Below are positions 40,749 through 51,817 of a stretch of DNA of 64,000 nt, in pieces. The position numbers were made by a program, and so were the translations under genes. Every line of letters begins with the position of its first letter. The stretch's first letter is position 1. The notes below the pieces were generated by a model that saw only the letters and a list, made by a program, of their open reading frames with translations, ran no database searches and had not been told where the DNA came from. The stretch comes from Bartonella queenslandensis (GTDB taxonomy: Bacteria; Pseudomonadota; Alphaproteobacteria; Rhizobiales; Rhizobiaceae), in the NCBI RefSeq assembly GCF_018155095.1, contig NZ_NAAI01000008.1, forward strand, positions 1 through 64,000, in the 5' to 3' direction.

Positions 40749-40990
40749 GCATTGATTTATAAGGATAATGCATCACTTTTTATTTCATATGCCCCCCAAC
40801 ATCGTGAGATTCTCTCATTTAAAATCCTTTTATCAAAATCGTTCTCTTGCTTCATCATAAGTAAAAGAAGAAAGATAAAACGATTACAGCAAAACACTTC
40901 CTATAAACAAACACACTCAAGTATCAAGAGCTTATAGAATCTCAATAATGGTGCTAACTTATACCTTTATAAAAGTATTTATATTATTCA
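40749..40990 (+). repeat. Integrase-remnant repeat, copy F
   Basis: Starts CATTGATTTATAAGGATAA, has ACATCGTGAGATTCTCTCATTT, then decayed integrase start (CTCAAGTATCAAGAGCTTA). Confidence 0.7.
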
Positions 40991-41149
40991 CGAACAACAT
41001 CATAAACTGAATTCAAGAATTCTGAGAAATATCTGCTCAAACAAGCCTATGAAGGTAACTATAATGACATTCTGTTTTGGGTATATTCTATTTTGAACGT
41101 TCTGCTTTGTATGGGAAATCTCCCCCCATTAAAGAACGCAAGTAACACA

Positions 41150-41345
41150 AAGTGTAAGGATTTCTTCACTTCGCGACAGCGCCCATGAATGCGATAATAG
41201 CCCCCTCATTAAGCCCACATCTTTACGTTTGATCAAAAGCCAACCAGCACCCTCACGCACGACCTCAATGTTACAACAGCCCTTGACACTTGAAATAGTT
41301 CATAAGAGCCATGTCTTTTTTATACAATTTCACGCGATAAGAATT
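41150..41345 (-). repeat. Integrase-remnant repeat, copy G (reverse)
   Basis: Reverse copy of the integrase N-terminal part only: TTCATAAGAGCCAT, CCCTTGACACTTGA, CATCTTTACGTTTGATCA and TTCACTTCGCGACAGCG can be aligned to copy H. It ends next to the priA fragment. The leader is missing or merged into flanking DNA. Confidence 0.65.
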
Positions 41346-41361
41346 TCCTCATCTGGAACAG

Positions 41362-41703
41362 ATAAAAAGTGAAAACTCTTAATAAATCAATATCTTGTCC
41401 TAATAATGGAAATGCCTCTGCGGGTCTCATAACCGAGATATTTTTTTTCCCGTAGCGCCGCTTGACGGAGTGCCCGCGCATAATGCTCTGCTCCTTGATG
41501 CTACTTAGAAGACACAATCAAAGAGGCAAGACACCAATAGGGAGGGAAATGATAATGCTGACCGTACTGCAATCGCACATATGTAAAAATCTTCTGGTTG
41601 GCATGAAAGGAAAGCTTTTATGACTGGATGATCGGGTTGATAAGCTTGCAATAACCCTAAGCTTTCCAATCCTACCCGCTCTGCTCTTCCAGTCACTTGA
41701 AAG
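41362..41703 (-). pseudogene. Decayed copy of the priA 3' end
   Basis: About 340 bp that repeat priA 41830-42172 at high similarity (for example CATAACCGAGATATTTTTTT, TTGACGGAGTGCCCG, GGATGATCGGGTTGATAAG). Reading frames are broken. It lies immediately downstream of the intact gene and is flanked by integrase-remnant copy G. Confidence 0.9.
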
Positions 41704-41716
41704 AGAAATTTGATTT

Positions 41717-43924
41717 TTAAAAAAAACTTTGCGGATCAATATCAATTTGAACCCGAACGGAACTGGGCATTTTGGGGGTATTGCTAAGCATTGTACGAAT
41801 AAACCCTTGGATATCAAAAGAGCGCTGACCTTGCAATAAGAGTCGAAAACGATAACGTCCCCGAACCAGAGCCAAAGGTGCCTCTGCCGGTCCCATAACC
41901 GAGATATTTTTTTCCCTTGGCGCGGCTTGACGGAGTGCCCGTGCATAATGTTCTGCGGCTTGACGCTGTTGTGCAGACACAATCAAAGAGGCAAGACGCC
42001 CATAGGGAGGCAAATGATAATGTTGGCGTGCTGCAATCTCACGTGTGTAAAAATCCTCTGGTTGGCATGAAAGTAAAGCTTTTATAACCGGATGATCGGG
42101 TTGATAAGTTTGCAATAATCCTAAACTTTCCAATCCCACACGCCCTGCTCTTCCGGTCACTTGAGAAAGCAGCTGGAAGGTACGTTCACTAGCGCGTAAA
42201 TCACCATTGGCAAGACCAAGATCAGCATCAATAACGCCAACCAAAGAAAGCTTGGGAAAATGATGTCCTTTAGCGACCAACTGTGTCCCAATAATAATAT
42301 CCACATCGCCATTGGCAATGGCTTGCAATTCGCTTCGCAATTGTCCAATCCCCCCTTTGAGATCTGTTGAAAGAATCAATGATCGTGCCTGAGGAAAAAG
42401 CACTTTTGTTTCTTCTGCAATTCTCTCCACACCCGGTCCACAAGCCACAAGATGATCTAATGTTCCACATTCAGGACAGGCTTGAGGAAGGGGTTGATGA
42501 TATCCACAATGATGACATTTCAATTGCCCTTGCGCACGATGTTCGACCAACCAACTTGAACAATCGGTACAATGAAAACGATGTCCACAAACTCGGCATA
42601 AAGTTAAAGGCGCATAACCACGGCGATTAAGAAAAAGCAGCGCCTGCTCACTTTTCTCAAGCGTTTGTTTTAAAGCCCTTTCAAGAGCAAAGGAAATAAA
42701 GCGTCCCTTTTGCACCCCTCCTTGACGCATATCAACCACCCGCAACTGTGGAAGGGCTACTTCTTTGAAACGAGAGGGTAAATGCAACTTTTGATAACGC
42801 CCTTTTAAAACATTGGCTTGGCTTTCAATCGACGGAGTGGCTGAGGATAAAATAACAGGAAAATGCTCAAAAGAGCCCCGTGCAACCGCCATATCACGCG
42901 CATGATAAAAAATGCGCTCTTCTTGTTTATAAGCGCTATCATGCTCTTCATCGACAACAATCAAACCAAGCGCGTGAAAGGGAAGAAAAAGTGCTGAACG
43001 AGCTCCCGCAACGACACGTACCCGCCCTTCTGCAACTTGTCGCCAGACGCGTTCTCTACGACGCGGTGTCAAGTCGGAATGCCATTCTGCTGCCGCAGCG
43101 CCAAAGCGTGCATAAAAACGATCTAAAAACTGCTGTGTTAAAGCAATTTCCGGCAATAAAATTAAAACCTGCTTACCTCCTTTGAAAGCTTGAGCGACCG
43201 CTTCAAAATAAACTTCCGTCTTTCCTGAACCCGTGACACCATCAAGCAAAAAAACTTGAAACTGAGAAGATAAAACACCTTCCCGCAACAATGTTGCCGC
43301 TTTATTTTGTGCGCCCTGCAACTGAGGAGGACAAAAATCAGGATCAGGCATGCCCACAAGATCAGGCGCAGGAACCTTCACCTCTTCAAAAATTCCTAGC
43401 GCTTTTAAACCTTCAACAACAGAAACAGAAGTTCCAGCCGCATGTGCAAGACCAGAACGTGTCCATATCTTCTCACTGCGCACCAATTCCAAAATCCGTG
43501 ACCGCGCCGGTGTAAGACGTTCCACATTTCCACCACAATAGCGCAGCCCCAGCATCTGCGCTTCCGGTTCTAAAGCAGCCGGTACAGACAAAACCAATCG
43601 TGCAACAAGACCAAAAGGCGTCATTGTATAACGACTAACAAAACGCAAAAATGTGATCATTTCTGCCTTTAACGGGGGACAATCAAAAACATGAAGCACA
43701 GAGCGTAATTTTTCACGCACCACCGAAGCAGTCCGTTGCCCATCCTTTGTCTGCTCTCCAATATCCACAATAAAACCGCAAAGCTCACGCCCCATAATAG
43801 GAACCCGAACAAAAGAACCAAGTTCCACCTCCATAGAAGACGACACTTTATAACTATAAGCATGCGCAATAGGAAGAGGAACCAATACAGAGACAATCTT
43901 TTCCTCTATCATGTTTGAATTCAT
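41717..43924 (-). CDS. priA: Primosomal protein N' (replication restart helicase PriA)
   Basis: 3'-5' DNA helicase that reloads the replisome at stalled forks. About 735 residues. The start is ambiguous (ATG at 43924 or 43912; a TTG at 43936 is also open); MIEEKIVSVLVPLPIAHAYS is the conserved N terminus. Walker A is GVTGSGKTE and the DEEH box is VVDEEHDSAYKQE. The zinc-binding cysteines are in CRVCGHRFHCTDC, CHHCGYH and CPECG. It is monocistronic; its 3' end has been partially duplicated downstream. Confidence 0.96.
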   Translation of the reverse strand: MNSNMIEEKIVSVLVPLPIAHAYSYKVSSSMEVELGSFVRVPIMGRELCGFIVDIGEQTKDGQRTASVVREKLRSVLHVFDCPPLKAEMITFLRFVSRYTMTPFGLVARLVLSVPAALEPEAQMLGLRYCGGNVERLTPARSRILELVRSEKIWTRSGLAHAAGTSVSVVEGLKALGIFEEVKVPAPDLVGMPDPDFCPPQLQGAQNKAATLLREGVLSSQFQVFLLDGVTGSGKTEVYFEAVAQAFKGGKQVLILLPEIALTQQFLDRFYARFGAAAAEWHSDLTPRRRERVWRQVAEGRVRVVAGARSALFLPFHALGLIVVDEEHDSAYKQEERIFYHARDMAVARGSFEHFPVILSSATPSIESQANVLKGRYQKLHLPSRFKEVALPQLRVVDMRQGGVQKGRFISFALERALKQTLEKSEQALLFLNRRGYAPLTLCRVCGHRFHCTDCSSWLVEHRAQGQLKCHHCGYHQPLPQACPECGTLDHLVACGPGVERIAEETKVLFPQARSLILSTDLKGGIGQLRSELQAIANGDVDIIIGTQLVAKGHHFPKLSLVGVIDADLGLANGDLRASERTFQLLSQVTGRAGRVGLESLGLLQTYQPDHPVIKALLSCQPEDFYTREIAARQHYHLPPYGRLASLIVSAQQRQAAEHYARALRQAAPREKNISVMGPAEAPLALVRGRYRFRLLLQGQRSFDIQGFIRTMLSNTPKMPSSVRVQIDIDPQSFF

Positions 43925-44064
43925 CTTCTTAACCAATTTACGATTCCCCGCCCTTGTCTACGGTCATCTTGTCTACGATCATCTTGAGAACCAAAAGATC
44001 TATACCTTATCTTTAAACACTCTTATATAAAACGCGTTGCAAGTAAAATTCACTACGGGATTCA

Positions 44065-44480
44065 ATCACTCTCCCTTAAAGAGACATCTCTTAAAACACC
44101 CAAACCCATTTCACGACAGCGCTCTTAAGGAAGCCAAACCCATTTCACAACGGCGCCCGTGAATAGTATAACGGTAAATTCATTGAACACCTCCATCTTT
44201 ACACTTGAAAGAGAAGCAATCTGGCACCATCACACACTTTGCCAAGCCCCTTGTATTGCGACAGCCCTTGGCACTTGAGAACGTTCATAAGAGCCATTTT
44301 TAGTTCTTGTCTATACAAACTTTATCCACACACTAATCCCGCTTGTAACATGCAAGCGAATGGTTTTGATTGATTCAATCATAAAACAGGCTTGGAATGA
44401 GAAAAGCTTACGTTATTCGAAACTCTCATTCAAGTTGAATAACAATATATTATTATTATAAATCAATATATTGTCTTTAT
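44065..44480 (-). repeat. Integrase-remnant repeat, copy H (reverse)
   Basis: Near full-length reverse copy. On the minus strand: TTGATTTATAATAATAATA, hairpin GAATGAGAGTTTCGAATAAC ... AGCTTTTCTCATTC, TTGATTCAATCAAAACCATT, then the integrase start. Inside it, a 35-bp segment (CCCATTTCACAACGGCGC) has itself been duplicated in tandem. Confidence 0.78.
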
Positions 44481-45150
44481 GAAAAAACATTTTTCTCACA
44501 AAAATTCTTTTTCATACGCTATTCCATCACCAAAACACCAGTCATGAACACAACATCATCCCCTATAATAAAAAAACAGCGCCATTCTTCTGTGCAAATA
44601 AAGTCCATCGCGATTAAGCATTCAACATGATATCGTAAGTATGTCTCTCAACAAAGCTATCTGATAGGTGTGACTTCTTCTCACTATACACACTTTTATT
44701 TTCTTTCCACCTCACCCTCAATTTATCATTAACGGATTGATTTACAAAGATAAGTTATTTTTACATACCGTGATAAAAACGTTCAATACGAGATTTTTTT
44801 TCGTTATAAATCAATTCTTTAAACTCCATAGGTAAAACGCATACCTTCTTTAATAGTGTTTTACGACACAAAAATCTATTCACTGACACGCAACAAGAAA
44901 AACGAAACGTCAATCTCGTGAAAATCAAGAGAAGTCTTCTAAAAATTCTCAGATATCAAGAGCAATCACCAATGAGAAATGAGCATAGAAACAACACGTG
45001 ACCTTTCTTTACAAAAAGTGGATGTATGATGAAAACCATGCCATTATATTCATTCTTGCTCTTGCTTTTGTAGTCAACAATAGCGCATAACAAAAATAGG
45101 ATAAGATGCAAAAATCTGCGAATAAAAAGGCTTAAAAGAAGAGGTTAGAG
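44481..45150. other. Spacer upstream of the transaldolase gene
   Basis: No gene. It contains a stray ATATCGTAAGTATGTCTCTC (about 44632) and GGATTGATTTACAAAGATAAG (about 44745), worn traces of the dispersed repeat leader. Confidence 0.4.
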
Positions 45151-45804
45151 ATGAAATTTTTTGTGGATAGCGCCAATATTGAAGAAATACAAGAATTACA
45201 GAATTTAAGCCTCGTTGATGGTGTTACCACCAATCCCTCGCTTATCCTAAAATCAGGACGTAATATTCTTGATGTTACAAAAGAAATTTGTTCCCTCGTT
45301 AGCGGGCCTGTTTCTGCTGAAGTTGCGGCGACAGAATTTGAAAATATCATGAAAGAAGCCGCTATTTTAGCAAAGGTTGCTGACAATATTTGCATCAAGC
45401 TTCCTTTAACACTTGATGGATTAAAAGCTTGTAAAGCCCTTACAGCAGCAGGACTAAAAACAAATCTGACACTTTGTTTTTCTGCCAATCAAGCCTTACT
45501 TGCTGCCAAAGCAGGTGCAACATTTGTTTCACCTTTTATCGGAAGACTCGATGATTGCGGAATAAATGGCAGTGAACTCCTTCATGAAATTCGCACAATT
45601 TATGATAACTATAACTTTGAAACACAAATCTTAGCTGCTTCAATCCGCACCGTTAATCATGTCAAAGAGGCAGCCCTAAGCGGTGCTGACGTTGCAACAG
45701 TTCCACCAGCAATCTTAAAAGCCTTGGTCAAACATCCTCTCACTGATAAAGGGTTACAAATATTTCTCAACGACTGGAAAAAAACAGGACAAAATATTGC
45801 CTAA
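45151..45804 (+). CDS. tal: Transaldolase / fructose-6-phosphate aldolase family (TalC type)
   Basis: Single-domain transaldolase of 217 residues, the short subfamily. [17 protein letters not shown] and [15 protein letters not shown] begin the barrel. The Schiff-base lysine is in NICIKLPLT (Lys87), and [11 protein letters not shown] follows. It links fructose 6-phosphate and sedoheptulose 7-phosphate in the pentose phosphate pathway, alongside transketolase. Transaldolase and fructose-6-phosphate aldolase activity cannot be separated by eye. It is convergent with lptE; the stop codons overlap by 4 bp. Confidence 0.93.
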   Translation: MKFFVDSANIEEIQELQNLSLVDGVTTNPSLILKSGRNILDVTKEICSLVSGPVSAEVAATEFENIMKEAAILAKVADNICIKLPLTLDGLKACKALTAAGLKTNLTLCFSANQALLAAKAGATFVSPFIGRLDDCGINGSELLHEIRTIYDNYNFETQILAASIRTVNHVKEAALSGADVATVPPAILKALVKHPLTDKGLQIFLNDWKKTGQNIA

Positions 45805-46415
45805 TGGTTAGGAGTTTTATGAGAAAGATCTCTTGAAAGTAACAAAAAAATCTGTTCAGCGAGCTCTTCTGCCACACGTTTTTTTGCATCTTCTTCTGCT
45901 TGCATTGTTGCATATTCTTGGCGCAATCGCTCAAAAGATGCATTCATTATTGCTGTTCCTTTTGCAACAGGCATATTTTTCATATCCTGCAAGGTATAGG
46001 AAGCTTTACTCATAACAGTTCCAACAGAAGGTCGTCCTTTTCTCTTTTTTTCAAAATCAACCTCTATCTGCATCGATTCTTTTATAAAGACGGATGTCTG
46101 CAATGCCAATCGATAAGCAGGTAGAGAAGGGTTTCCACCATTTCCATACAAAAGAAACAGCAGATGATTGCGTACCATTTGTCCAAAACGATCCGAAGGC
46201 TCTTCCACCACAATAGAGGCAAGCTTTTGCGCAAGCCCCAAAGAAACTTGCCCAGAAATAGAATCCTGATGAACAATAGTCCCCCCATACAAAGCAGAAT
46301 TCATTGCCCTTGAACTCTGTGACTCTTGACGGTAGAGTGGTTCAACTTTGCATCCACACAACAGTGTGAAAACACCCGCTAAAACGACAAGCGGAAAACT
46401 TTTAAAGAACGACAT
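45801..46415 (-). CDS. lptE: LPS-assembly lipoprotein LptE
   Basis: 204-residue outer-membrane lipoprotein that plugs LptD and helps insert lipopolysaccharide. The signal peptide [17 protein letters not shown] ends in a lipobox with Cys22, followed by KVEPLYR, typical of alphaproteobacterial LptE. It overlaps the leuS 3' end by 14 bp, the standard leuS-lptE order. The holA gene that often follows is not here. Confidence 0.9.
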   Translation of the reverse strand: MSFFKSFPLVVLAGVFTLLCGCKVEPLYRQESQSSRAMNSALYGGTIVHQDSISGQVSLGLAQKLASIVVEEPSDRFGQMVRNHLLFLLYGNGGNPSLPAYRLALQTSVFIKESMQIEVDFEKKRKGRPSVGTVMSKASYTLQDMKNMPVAKGTAIMNASFERLRQEYATMQAEEDAKKRVAEELAEQIFLLLSRDLSHKTPNH

Positions 46416-49050
46416 TCACAATCCTTTGAGGAACAACAATAATTCTTTTCATAGGCTTTTCAACCAGCTGCGCTTGGATGAAATCTAAAGCCAAAACCGC
46501 TTCTTTAATCATCGTCTCACTCGCTGTTGCTGCAACGGTCACCTCACCGCGTTTTTTACCATTAATCTGTACCGGCAAAGTATAGCTTTCTTCCACGATT
46601 AATGCGGGATCATAAACAGGCCAAGCAAGTTCAGATATTAAAGTTTTCTCCCCTAAAGCAGCATGGCATTCTTCTGCTAAATGGGGCATGATGGGTGCAA
46701 TCATAGCAAGGAAAAAATCCATAGCTTGACGTAAAGAGGCTTTCATTTCATCATCAACACTTTCTATCCTGTTGAGCAATGGCGCCATAATATTCAAGAA
46801 TTCATAAAGGCGTGCAATAGCGCGATTAAAAGCGAATTTTTCCAAATCATCGTCTACAGCGTGGAGCGTGCGATGCGCTACCTTTGAGAGTTCCAAAGCC
46901 GCCCCTTGATGCCCCGCACGAGGTGCTACTTCCCTTAACAGAGGAGCACTCAAAGCCACATGGCGCCAAACACGTTGGACAAAGCGATGTGCACCTTCAA
47001 CACCTGATTCTGTCCAGATAACATCCCGCTCAGGTGGAGAATCAGACAACACAAACCAGCGCACAGTATCAGCGCCATAGGATGCAATAATATCATCAGG
47101 ATCCACCACATTCTTTTTTGATTTTGACATTTTTTCAATCAAACCAATTGTCACTTCGCTTTGATCGGTTAATTTATAAGCGCACCGCTTTCCATCTTTT
47201 TCAACAATGGAAATTTCTTCAGGCGAAACCCACCCCTGACCATCCCGATAGGTCTCATGCACCACCATACCTTGGGTAAAAAGCCCCTTAAAGGGCTCAT
47301 CCACACTCACATAACCTAACAATTTCATGGCACGCATAAAAAAGCGCGCATAAAGAAGATGCAAAATCGCATGCTCAATTCCACCAATATATTGTTGTAC
47401 AGGCAACCATTCAGCGGTTGCTTGTTTCTCAACAGGTTCTGATGCAAAAGGAGCGGTAAAACGTGCATAATACCAAGAAGAGTCAACAAATGTATCCATT
47501 GTATCGGTTTCACGTGTTGCAGGTTGACCACAGGAAGGACAAACAACATCCTGCCATGTTTCATGCCGCACAAGAGGGTTGCCCGGTTGATCAAAAGTAA
47601 CATCATCTGGCAAAACAACAGGCAAATCAGCACGTGGAACAGGCACCACCCCACAAGATGTACAATGGATCATAGGGATCGGGCATCCCCAATAACGTTG
47701 ACGCGAAATTCCCCAATCCCGCAAACGAAATTGTACTGTTTTTTCCCCCTGTGGCTGCCCATAAAGCATTTGTCCTTCAAGCCTTTTGGCTGCTTCTTCA
47801 AAGGCTTGTTGGGGTGTTAAACCATCCAAAAAGCTGGAATTGATCATTACCCCATCACCAACATAAGGCGTTTCAGGTGTGACAAAGTCTTCTTTCTCAA
47901 CCCCTGAAGGCAAAACCACCGGTTTTATCGGAAGTCCATATTTACGCGCAAAATCGAAATCTCTCTGATCATGAGCCGGACAACCAAAAACAACCCCCGT
48001 TCCATATTCCATCAACACAAAATTAGCGATATAAACGGGAATATGCTTCGTTGAATCAAAAGGATGCACCGCCACAAAAGGGGTGAGAAACCCTTGTTTT
48101 TCAGCTGTTTCAAGTGCTGCTGTTGTCGTTCCACCACACCGGCAATTTTCGATAAAAGCCTTTAGTTCTTTGTCTTTTTGTGCAAGAGCTTGTGCAATGG
48201 GATGATCAATAGACAGCGCTAAAAAGGAAGCGCCAAATAGTGTATCAGGTCGTGTTGAATAACAGACAACCTCATTAAAGGATTTACAAACCTCATCAGC
48301 ATTCTCTGTCGACTTTAAAGCCCAACGAATCAGCAAGCCTTGTGACTTACCAATCCAATTTTTTTGCATAATGCGGACTTTTTCAGGCCACTGTTCAAGC
48401 TCTTCAAGCCCCGCAAGTAAATCTTCACTAAAATCACTAATTTTGAAAAACCACTGGGTCAATTCCCGCTGTTCAACCAACGCGCCTGAACGCCACCCCC
48501 GTCCATCAACAACCTGCTCATTTGCCAAAACAGTGTGGTCAACGGGATCCCAATTCACCTTAGCGACTTTTCGCGCCACCAATCCCTTTTGATAAAAATC
48601 AAGAAACAGCATTTGCTGTCGATGATAATAATCCACATCACAAGTCGCAAATTCCCGAGTCCAATCGATTGAGAGCCCCAATTGCTTTAATTGCCCACGC
48701 ATTACCGCAATATTTTGATAGGTCCAAGTTTTAGGATGCACTTTATTTTGCATAGCAGCATTTTCAGCCGGCATACCAAAAGCGTCCCACCCCATAGGAT
48801 GAAGCACGTTAAAGCCCTTTGCACGTTTATAGCGTGCAACCACATCCCCCATGGCATAATTGCGCACATGCCCCATGTGAATACGCCCTGATGGGTAAGG
48901 AAACATTTCTAAGACATAATATTTTTCACGACCATCTTCTTGAACAGTCTGAAAAATTTTCTTTTTATCCCAAATTTCTTGCCATTTTTTTTCTCTCGCA
49001 CGTGGATTATAGCGTTCGCCTATCTTATAATGCTCAATCGTCATTCCCAT
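46402..49050 (-). CDS. leuS: Leucyl-tRNA synthetase
   Basis: Charges tRNA-Leu. Class I synthetase of 882 residues. The HIGH motif is HMGH in [15 protein letters not shown] and the KMSKS motif is present in [11 protein letters not shown]. The CP1 editing domain lies between ([15 protein letters not shown]), and [16 protein letters not shown] is conserved. The start could equally be the ATG two codons in ([13 protein letters not shown]). The downstream lptE overlaps it. Confidence 0.97.
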   Translation of the reverse strand: MGMTIEHYKIGERYNPRAREKKWQEIWDKKKIFQTVQEDGREKYYVLEMFPYPSGRIHMGHVRNYAMGDVVARYKRAKGFNVLHPMGWDAFGMPAENAAMQNKVHPKTWTYQNIAVMRGQLKQLGLSIDWTREFATCDVDYYHRQQMLFLDFYQKGLVARKVAKVNWDPVDHTVLANEQVVDGRGWRSGALVEQRELTQWFFKISDFSEDLLAGLEELEQWPEKVRIMQKNWIGKSQGLLIRWALKSTENADEVCKSFNEVVCYSTRPDTLFGASFLALSIDHPIAQALAQKDKELKAFIENCRCGGTTTAALETAEKQGFLTPFVAVHPFDSTKHIPVYIANFVLMEYGTGVVFGCPAHDQRDFDFARKYGLPIKPVVLPSGVEKEDFVTPETPYVGDGVMINSSFLDGLTPQQAFEEAAKRLEGQMLYGQPQGEKTVQFRLRDWGISRQRYWGCPIPMIHCTSCGVVPVPRADLPVVLPDDVTFDQPGNPLVRHETWQDVVCPSCGQPATRETDTMDTFVDSSWYYARFTAPFASEPVEKQATAEWLPVQQYIGGIEHAILHLLYARFFMRAMKLLGYVSVDEPFKGLFTQGMVVHETYRDGQGWVSPEEISIVEKDGKRCAYKLTDQSEVTIGLIEKMSKSKKNVVDPDDIIASYGADTVRWFVLSDSPPERDVIWTESGVEGAHRFVQRVWRHVALSAPLLREVAPRAGHQGAALELSKVAHRTLHAVDDDLEKFAFNRAIARLYEFLNIMAPLLNRIESVDDEMKASLRQAMDFFLAMIAPIMPHLAEECHAALGEKTLISELAWPVYDPALIVEESYTLPVQINGKKRGEVTVAATASETMIKEAVLALDFIQAQLVEKPMKRIIVVPQRIVNVVL

Positions 49051-49208
49051 TATACTCTTTTAATAAAACTTAACCAAAAACTTGTTTTATTATGCTTGAC
49101 CATGGATTAACCTCATCGTCAACATTTTCGTGAAATATTTCCCTAAGTATTTTATAAAAACACTACCCCTTGAATAAAACTTGAATAAAAACGGTAAAAC
49201 ACAAAAAC

Positions 49209-49916
49209 ATGACTACACACACGCCCCCTCATAATTCTTCCCCCCCTCATAACGCTTCCATTGAAGCATTGCAAAACATTCAAAAGGACATTGCAGCACT
49301 ATGCCAAGAGCTACAACGCCCCGTAGAAGAAGTTGAACTTATCGCTGTTTCAAAAACTGTCTCCATAGAGGATATACGCCCTCTTTTACAAACCGGACAA
49401 TCTCAATTTGCAGAAAACCGTGTGCAAGAAGCAGCACAAAAATGGCTCGAATTACGTCAACAATTTGAAAATATTAAACTTCATCTCATCGGTCCCCTAC
49501 AATCCAATAAAGCTGCTGAAGCTGTAAAGATTTTTGATATCATTCAAACGGTTGATCGTGAAAAAATAGCCAAAATTTTGGCAGAAGAAATGCAAAAACA
49601 AAAAAGACATCTTCCCTGCTATGTTCAAGTCAATATTGGCTTAGAACCGCAGAAAAGTGGTATAGCACCGCAAGAAGTGATTCCTTTTGTTTCTCAATGC
49701 AAAAACAACTATGGACTTGATATCATTGGTCTTATGGGCATCCCGCCTCTCAAAGAAAACCCTGGTCCCTATTTCGCTCTTCTAGCAAAATTAGCAAAAC
49801 AAGCCGGTCTTCCAAAGCTTTCCATGGGCATGTCCAATGATTTTAAAACAGCTCTACAATTTGGTTCAAATGTCCTTCGCATTGGCTCTGCTTTATTTGG
49901 AAAGCGCCCTGTGTAG
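49209..49916 (+). CDS. YggS family PLP homeostasis protein
   Basis: Pyridoxal-phosphate-binding protein of 235 residues, cytoplasmic, involved in PLP and amino-acid balance; no known enzymatic activity. ELIAVSKTVSIEDIRPLL contains the PLP lysine, QFAENRVQEAAQKW and HLIGPLQSNKAAEAV follow, and the C-terminal LSMGMSNDFKTALQFGSNVL binds phosphate. It is divergent from leuS. A decayed copy of its 3' end lies ~190 bp downstream. Confidence 0.93.
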   Translation: MTTHTPPHNSSPPHNASIEALQNIQKDIAALCQELQRPVEEVELIAVSKTVSIEDIRPLLQTGQSQFAENRVQEAAQKWLELRQQFENIKLHLIGPLQSNKAAEAVKIFDIIQTVDREKIAKILAEEMQKQKRHLPCYVQVNIGLEPQKSGIAPQEVIPFVSQCKNNYGLDIIGLMGIPPLKENPGPYFALLAKLAKQAGLPKLSMGMSNDFKTALQFGSNVLRIGSALFGKRPV

Positions 49917-50104
49917 AGCAATTTTCCTTCATATAAATTCACTCCCCCTTCATATAAATTCCTATTGAAAACTCTAAGAACAAGCCAAAAACAATAGAAA
50001 TGAGAAAAAATATTCCCCTCACAATCAATAAAAAAGCAACTCTAGCAGAAAAAACACCCGTCTCTCCTTGTCCTCCCCGTCTTTCCACCCCCTCTTTCCA
50101 CCCT

Positions 50105-50235
50105 ATGAGCAAAATGAGCAAAAAATGCACCTTCTAAAGTTTCTCACCAACACATTCTCACCCCCCACAATGACTTCAAGACAACCCTGCAATTTGGCTT
50201 GCATGCTCTCACACCTTAACGCTTCATTACTCTCC
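50105..50235 (+). pseudogene. Decayed copy of the YggS-family gene 3' end
   Basis: Aligns to about 49785-49910 (AGCAAAA--AGCAAAA, AATGA-TT-AA-ACA, CAATTTGG-TT-) in the same order and orientation. No open frame is kept. It sits just before integrase-remnant copy J. Confidence 0.6.
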
Positions 50236-50263
50236 TCCTCTAACACCTCTAAATAAAAAGCAA

Positions 50264-50644
50264 AACATTGATTTATAATGGTAATCTAGCGTTATTCAAC
50301 TTGAATGAGAGCCCCGAATATCGTAAGATTCTCTCATTCCAAACCTATTTATATTGAATCAATCAAAACCACTTGCTTGCACATTACAAATGGAATGTGT
50401 GTATGGATAAAATTTGTATAAAAAAGGAATAAAAATGGCTCTTATGAACGCTCTCAAGTACCAAAGGCTGCCGCAACACAAGAGAGCTGGAAAAGTGTGT
50501 GATGGTACCAGCTTGCTCCTTCATAAGCCCAAAGATGGGGGGGCTCAATGGATTTATCATTATACCAATCACGCGCACCGTTTTGAGATGGGCTTTGCTG
50601 CCTTGAGAAACGTCTCTTTAAAGCACCCAAAAAAGAAATCCTGA
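50264..50644 (+). repeat. Integrase-remnant repeat, copy J (best preserved)
   Basis: Leader ATTGATTTATAATGGTAAT; perfect 9-bp hairpin arms GAATGAGAG and CTCTCATTC around GAATATCGTAAG; then GGAATAAAAATG starts an open 69-codon frame (50435-50644). It reads MALMNALKYQRLPQHKRAGK, VCDGTSLLLHKPKDGGAQWI and a later MGFAALRNVSLKH, the N-terminal arm domain of P4/CP4-57-type integrases. The catalytic domain is absent. Confidence 0.85.
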
Positions 50645-50877
50645 ATATAAAGGCAAAATGATAAAAATAGAGACGTTATACATGAATGAAAAAACTGTCG
50701 TGAAATAAATAATCGCAAAAGAATATTCAGCACGCTTATCGCAATGATTGCCATTAAAAACCAAGAATTCTCTCAAACTTGTCTAATATGCGTAAACAAT
50801 TTCCCCACCTACCAATGACGTAAAGCAGGCAAAAGAGGCTTAGGACGATCAATACAGAACTTCAATTCTCGTGTAAG

Positions 50878-50973
50878 TCACTTGGGCACAATCAGCACCT
50901 TCAATACCAAAGCGAACATAAAAAAAACAGCGCTAAACAACATGATAACAATCATAAGGACAAACGATAACAT
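50878..50973 (-). CDS. Candidate 31-residue membrane peptide
   Basis: A short minus-strand ORF, MLSFVLMIVIMLFSAVFFMF plus LVLKVLIVPK, which would be a single membrane helix with a basic end. An upstream TTG could extend it by 14 residues. The ribosome site is weak and no family is recognised. It lies in the same AT-rich island as the glycine-zipper ORF. It may equally be the tail of a lost gene. Confidence 0.25.
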   Translation of the reverse strand: MLSFVLMIVIMLFSAVFFMFALVLKVLIVPK

Positions 50974-51484
50974 AGAGTTTTCTACACACTGAGAGGAGCA
51001 AGATGCAATCAACAATCACTAAAAAAGTATTCATATCAATCCGCAGAAACACACAATAACAATACAACTGAATTCAATTATTAAATATCCCCTTGTTATT
51101 CTCATAAATTAAAAGAAAAACACTAACTTTTTATATGGGAAATTCTTCTAATTTTAAATTTTAATTAAGAAAAATAGGATAATATTTCAATTAAAATTTA
51201 GATTAATATAAGCAATATTCTTCTCTTATTAAGAATAAGACTTCATATATTCATAATAATATTTATTTTTTAAAGAGTATTTAATTGATATAAAGCAAAA
51301 TTATATTTGATACTTCTCTAAAATTCGTGATAACAATTTGAAATGTATCATTGTGATACTATTTTAGGTAGATAATTCAAGGGAGGTAAGGAGAGATTTT
51401 GGTTCAGGTTTAACTTATACGATACATGACTCAACACCTATCATTTATGGAAGTGCATGTAGACCTAGTGATTTTATAAATCAC

Positions 51485-51661
51485 ATGAATGCACAGGGCT
51501 TCGCAGTAGGAGTACCGTCAGGAGTAGTGGGTGCACTTCAAGGTGGTATAGCTGAGGGGCCAGTAGGAGCATTTACGGGTGGAATGAGAGCTTTTGCATT
51601 GGGATTCACAGGAGGTGCCATTTTGGGCTTTATAGATAAAGCTCATGAGTGTTGGTTCTAA
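51485..51661 (+). CDS. Glycine-zipper bacteriocin-like small protein (start uncertain)
   Basis: 58 residues from the only in-frame ATG; the frame is open upstream to 51368. The sequence is rich in Gly and small residues in GxxxG spacing (GVPSGVVGALQGGIAEG and GGMRAFALGFTGGAILG) and ends HECWF. Upstream codons read REVRRDFGSG then LTYTIHDSTP and SACRPSDF, which looks like the end of a double-glycine leader followed by the mature N terminus, with one Cys near each end. This layout recalls colicin-V-type microcins and class IIc bacteriocins. No start codon for a leader is visible, so the gene may be broken. Family assignment is inference. Confidence 0.4.
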   Translation: MNAQGFAVGVPSGVVGALQGGIAEGPVGAFTGGMRAFALGFTGGAILGFIDKAHECWF

Positions 51662-51817
51662 TTTATAGAGAATAGCGACAAAGATATCCCTGAAGTTAAA
51701 TAATTTTGTAAGTATATTTTCAAGAATATATCATAATTAAATATCTCCATCTATGGATAAAATATTTTTCAGGGATATCTATTATTTATAATATATTATA
51801 ATTTAGGATTTTTTATA

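Noticed and set aside
49939-50130. 63-codon minus-strand ORF with two hydrophobic stretches after the YggS-family gene
   Set aside because: No convincing start site, and the same DNA includes a short CTTCATATAAATTC direct repeat and lies next to the decayed YggS-family copy, so a chance frame is more likely.
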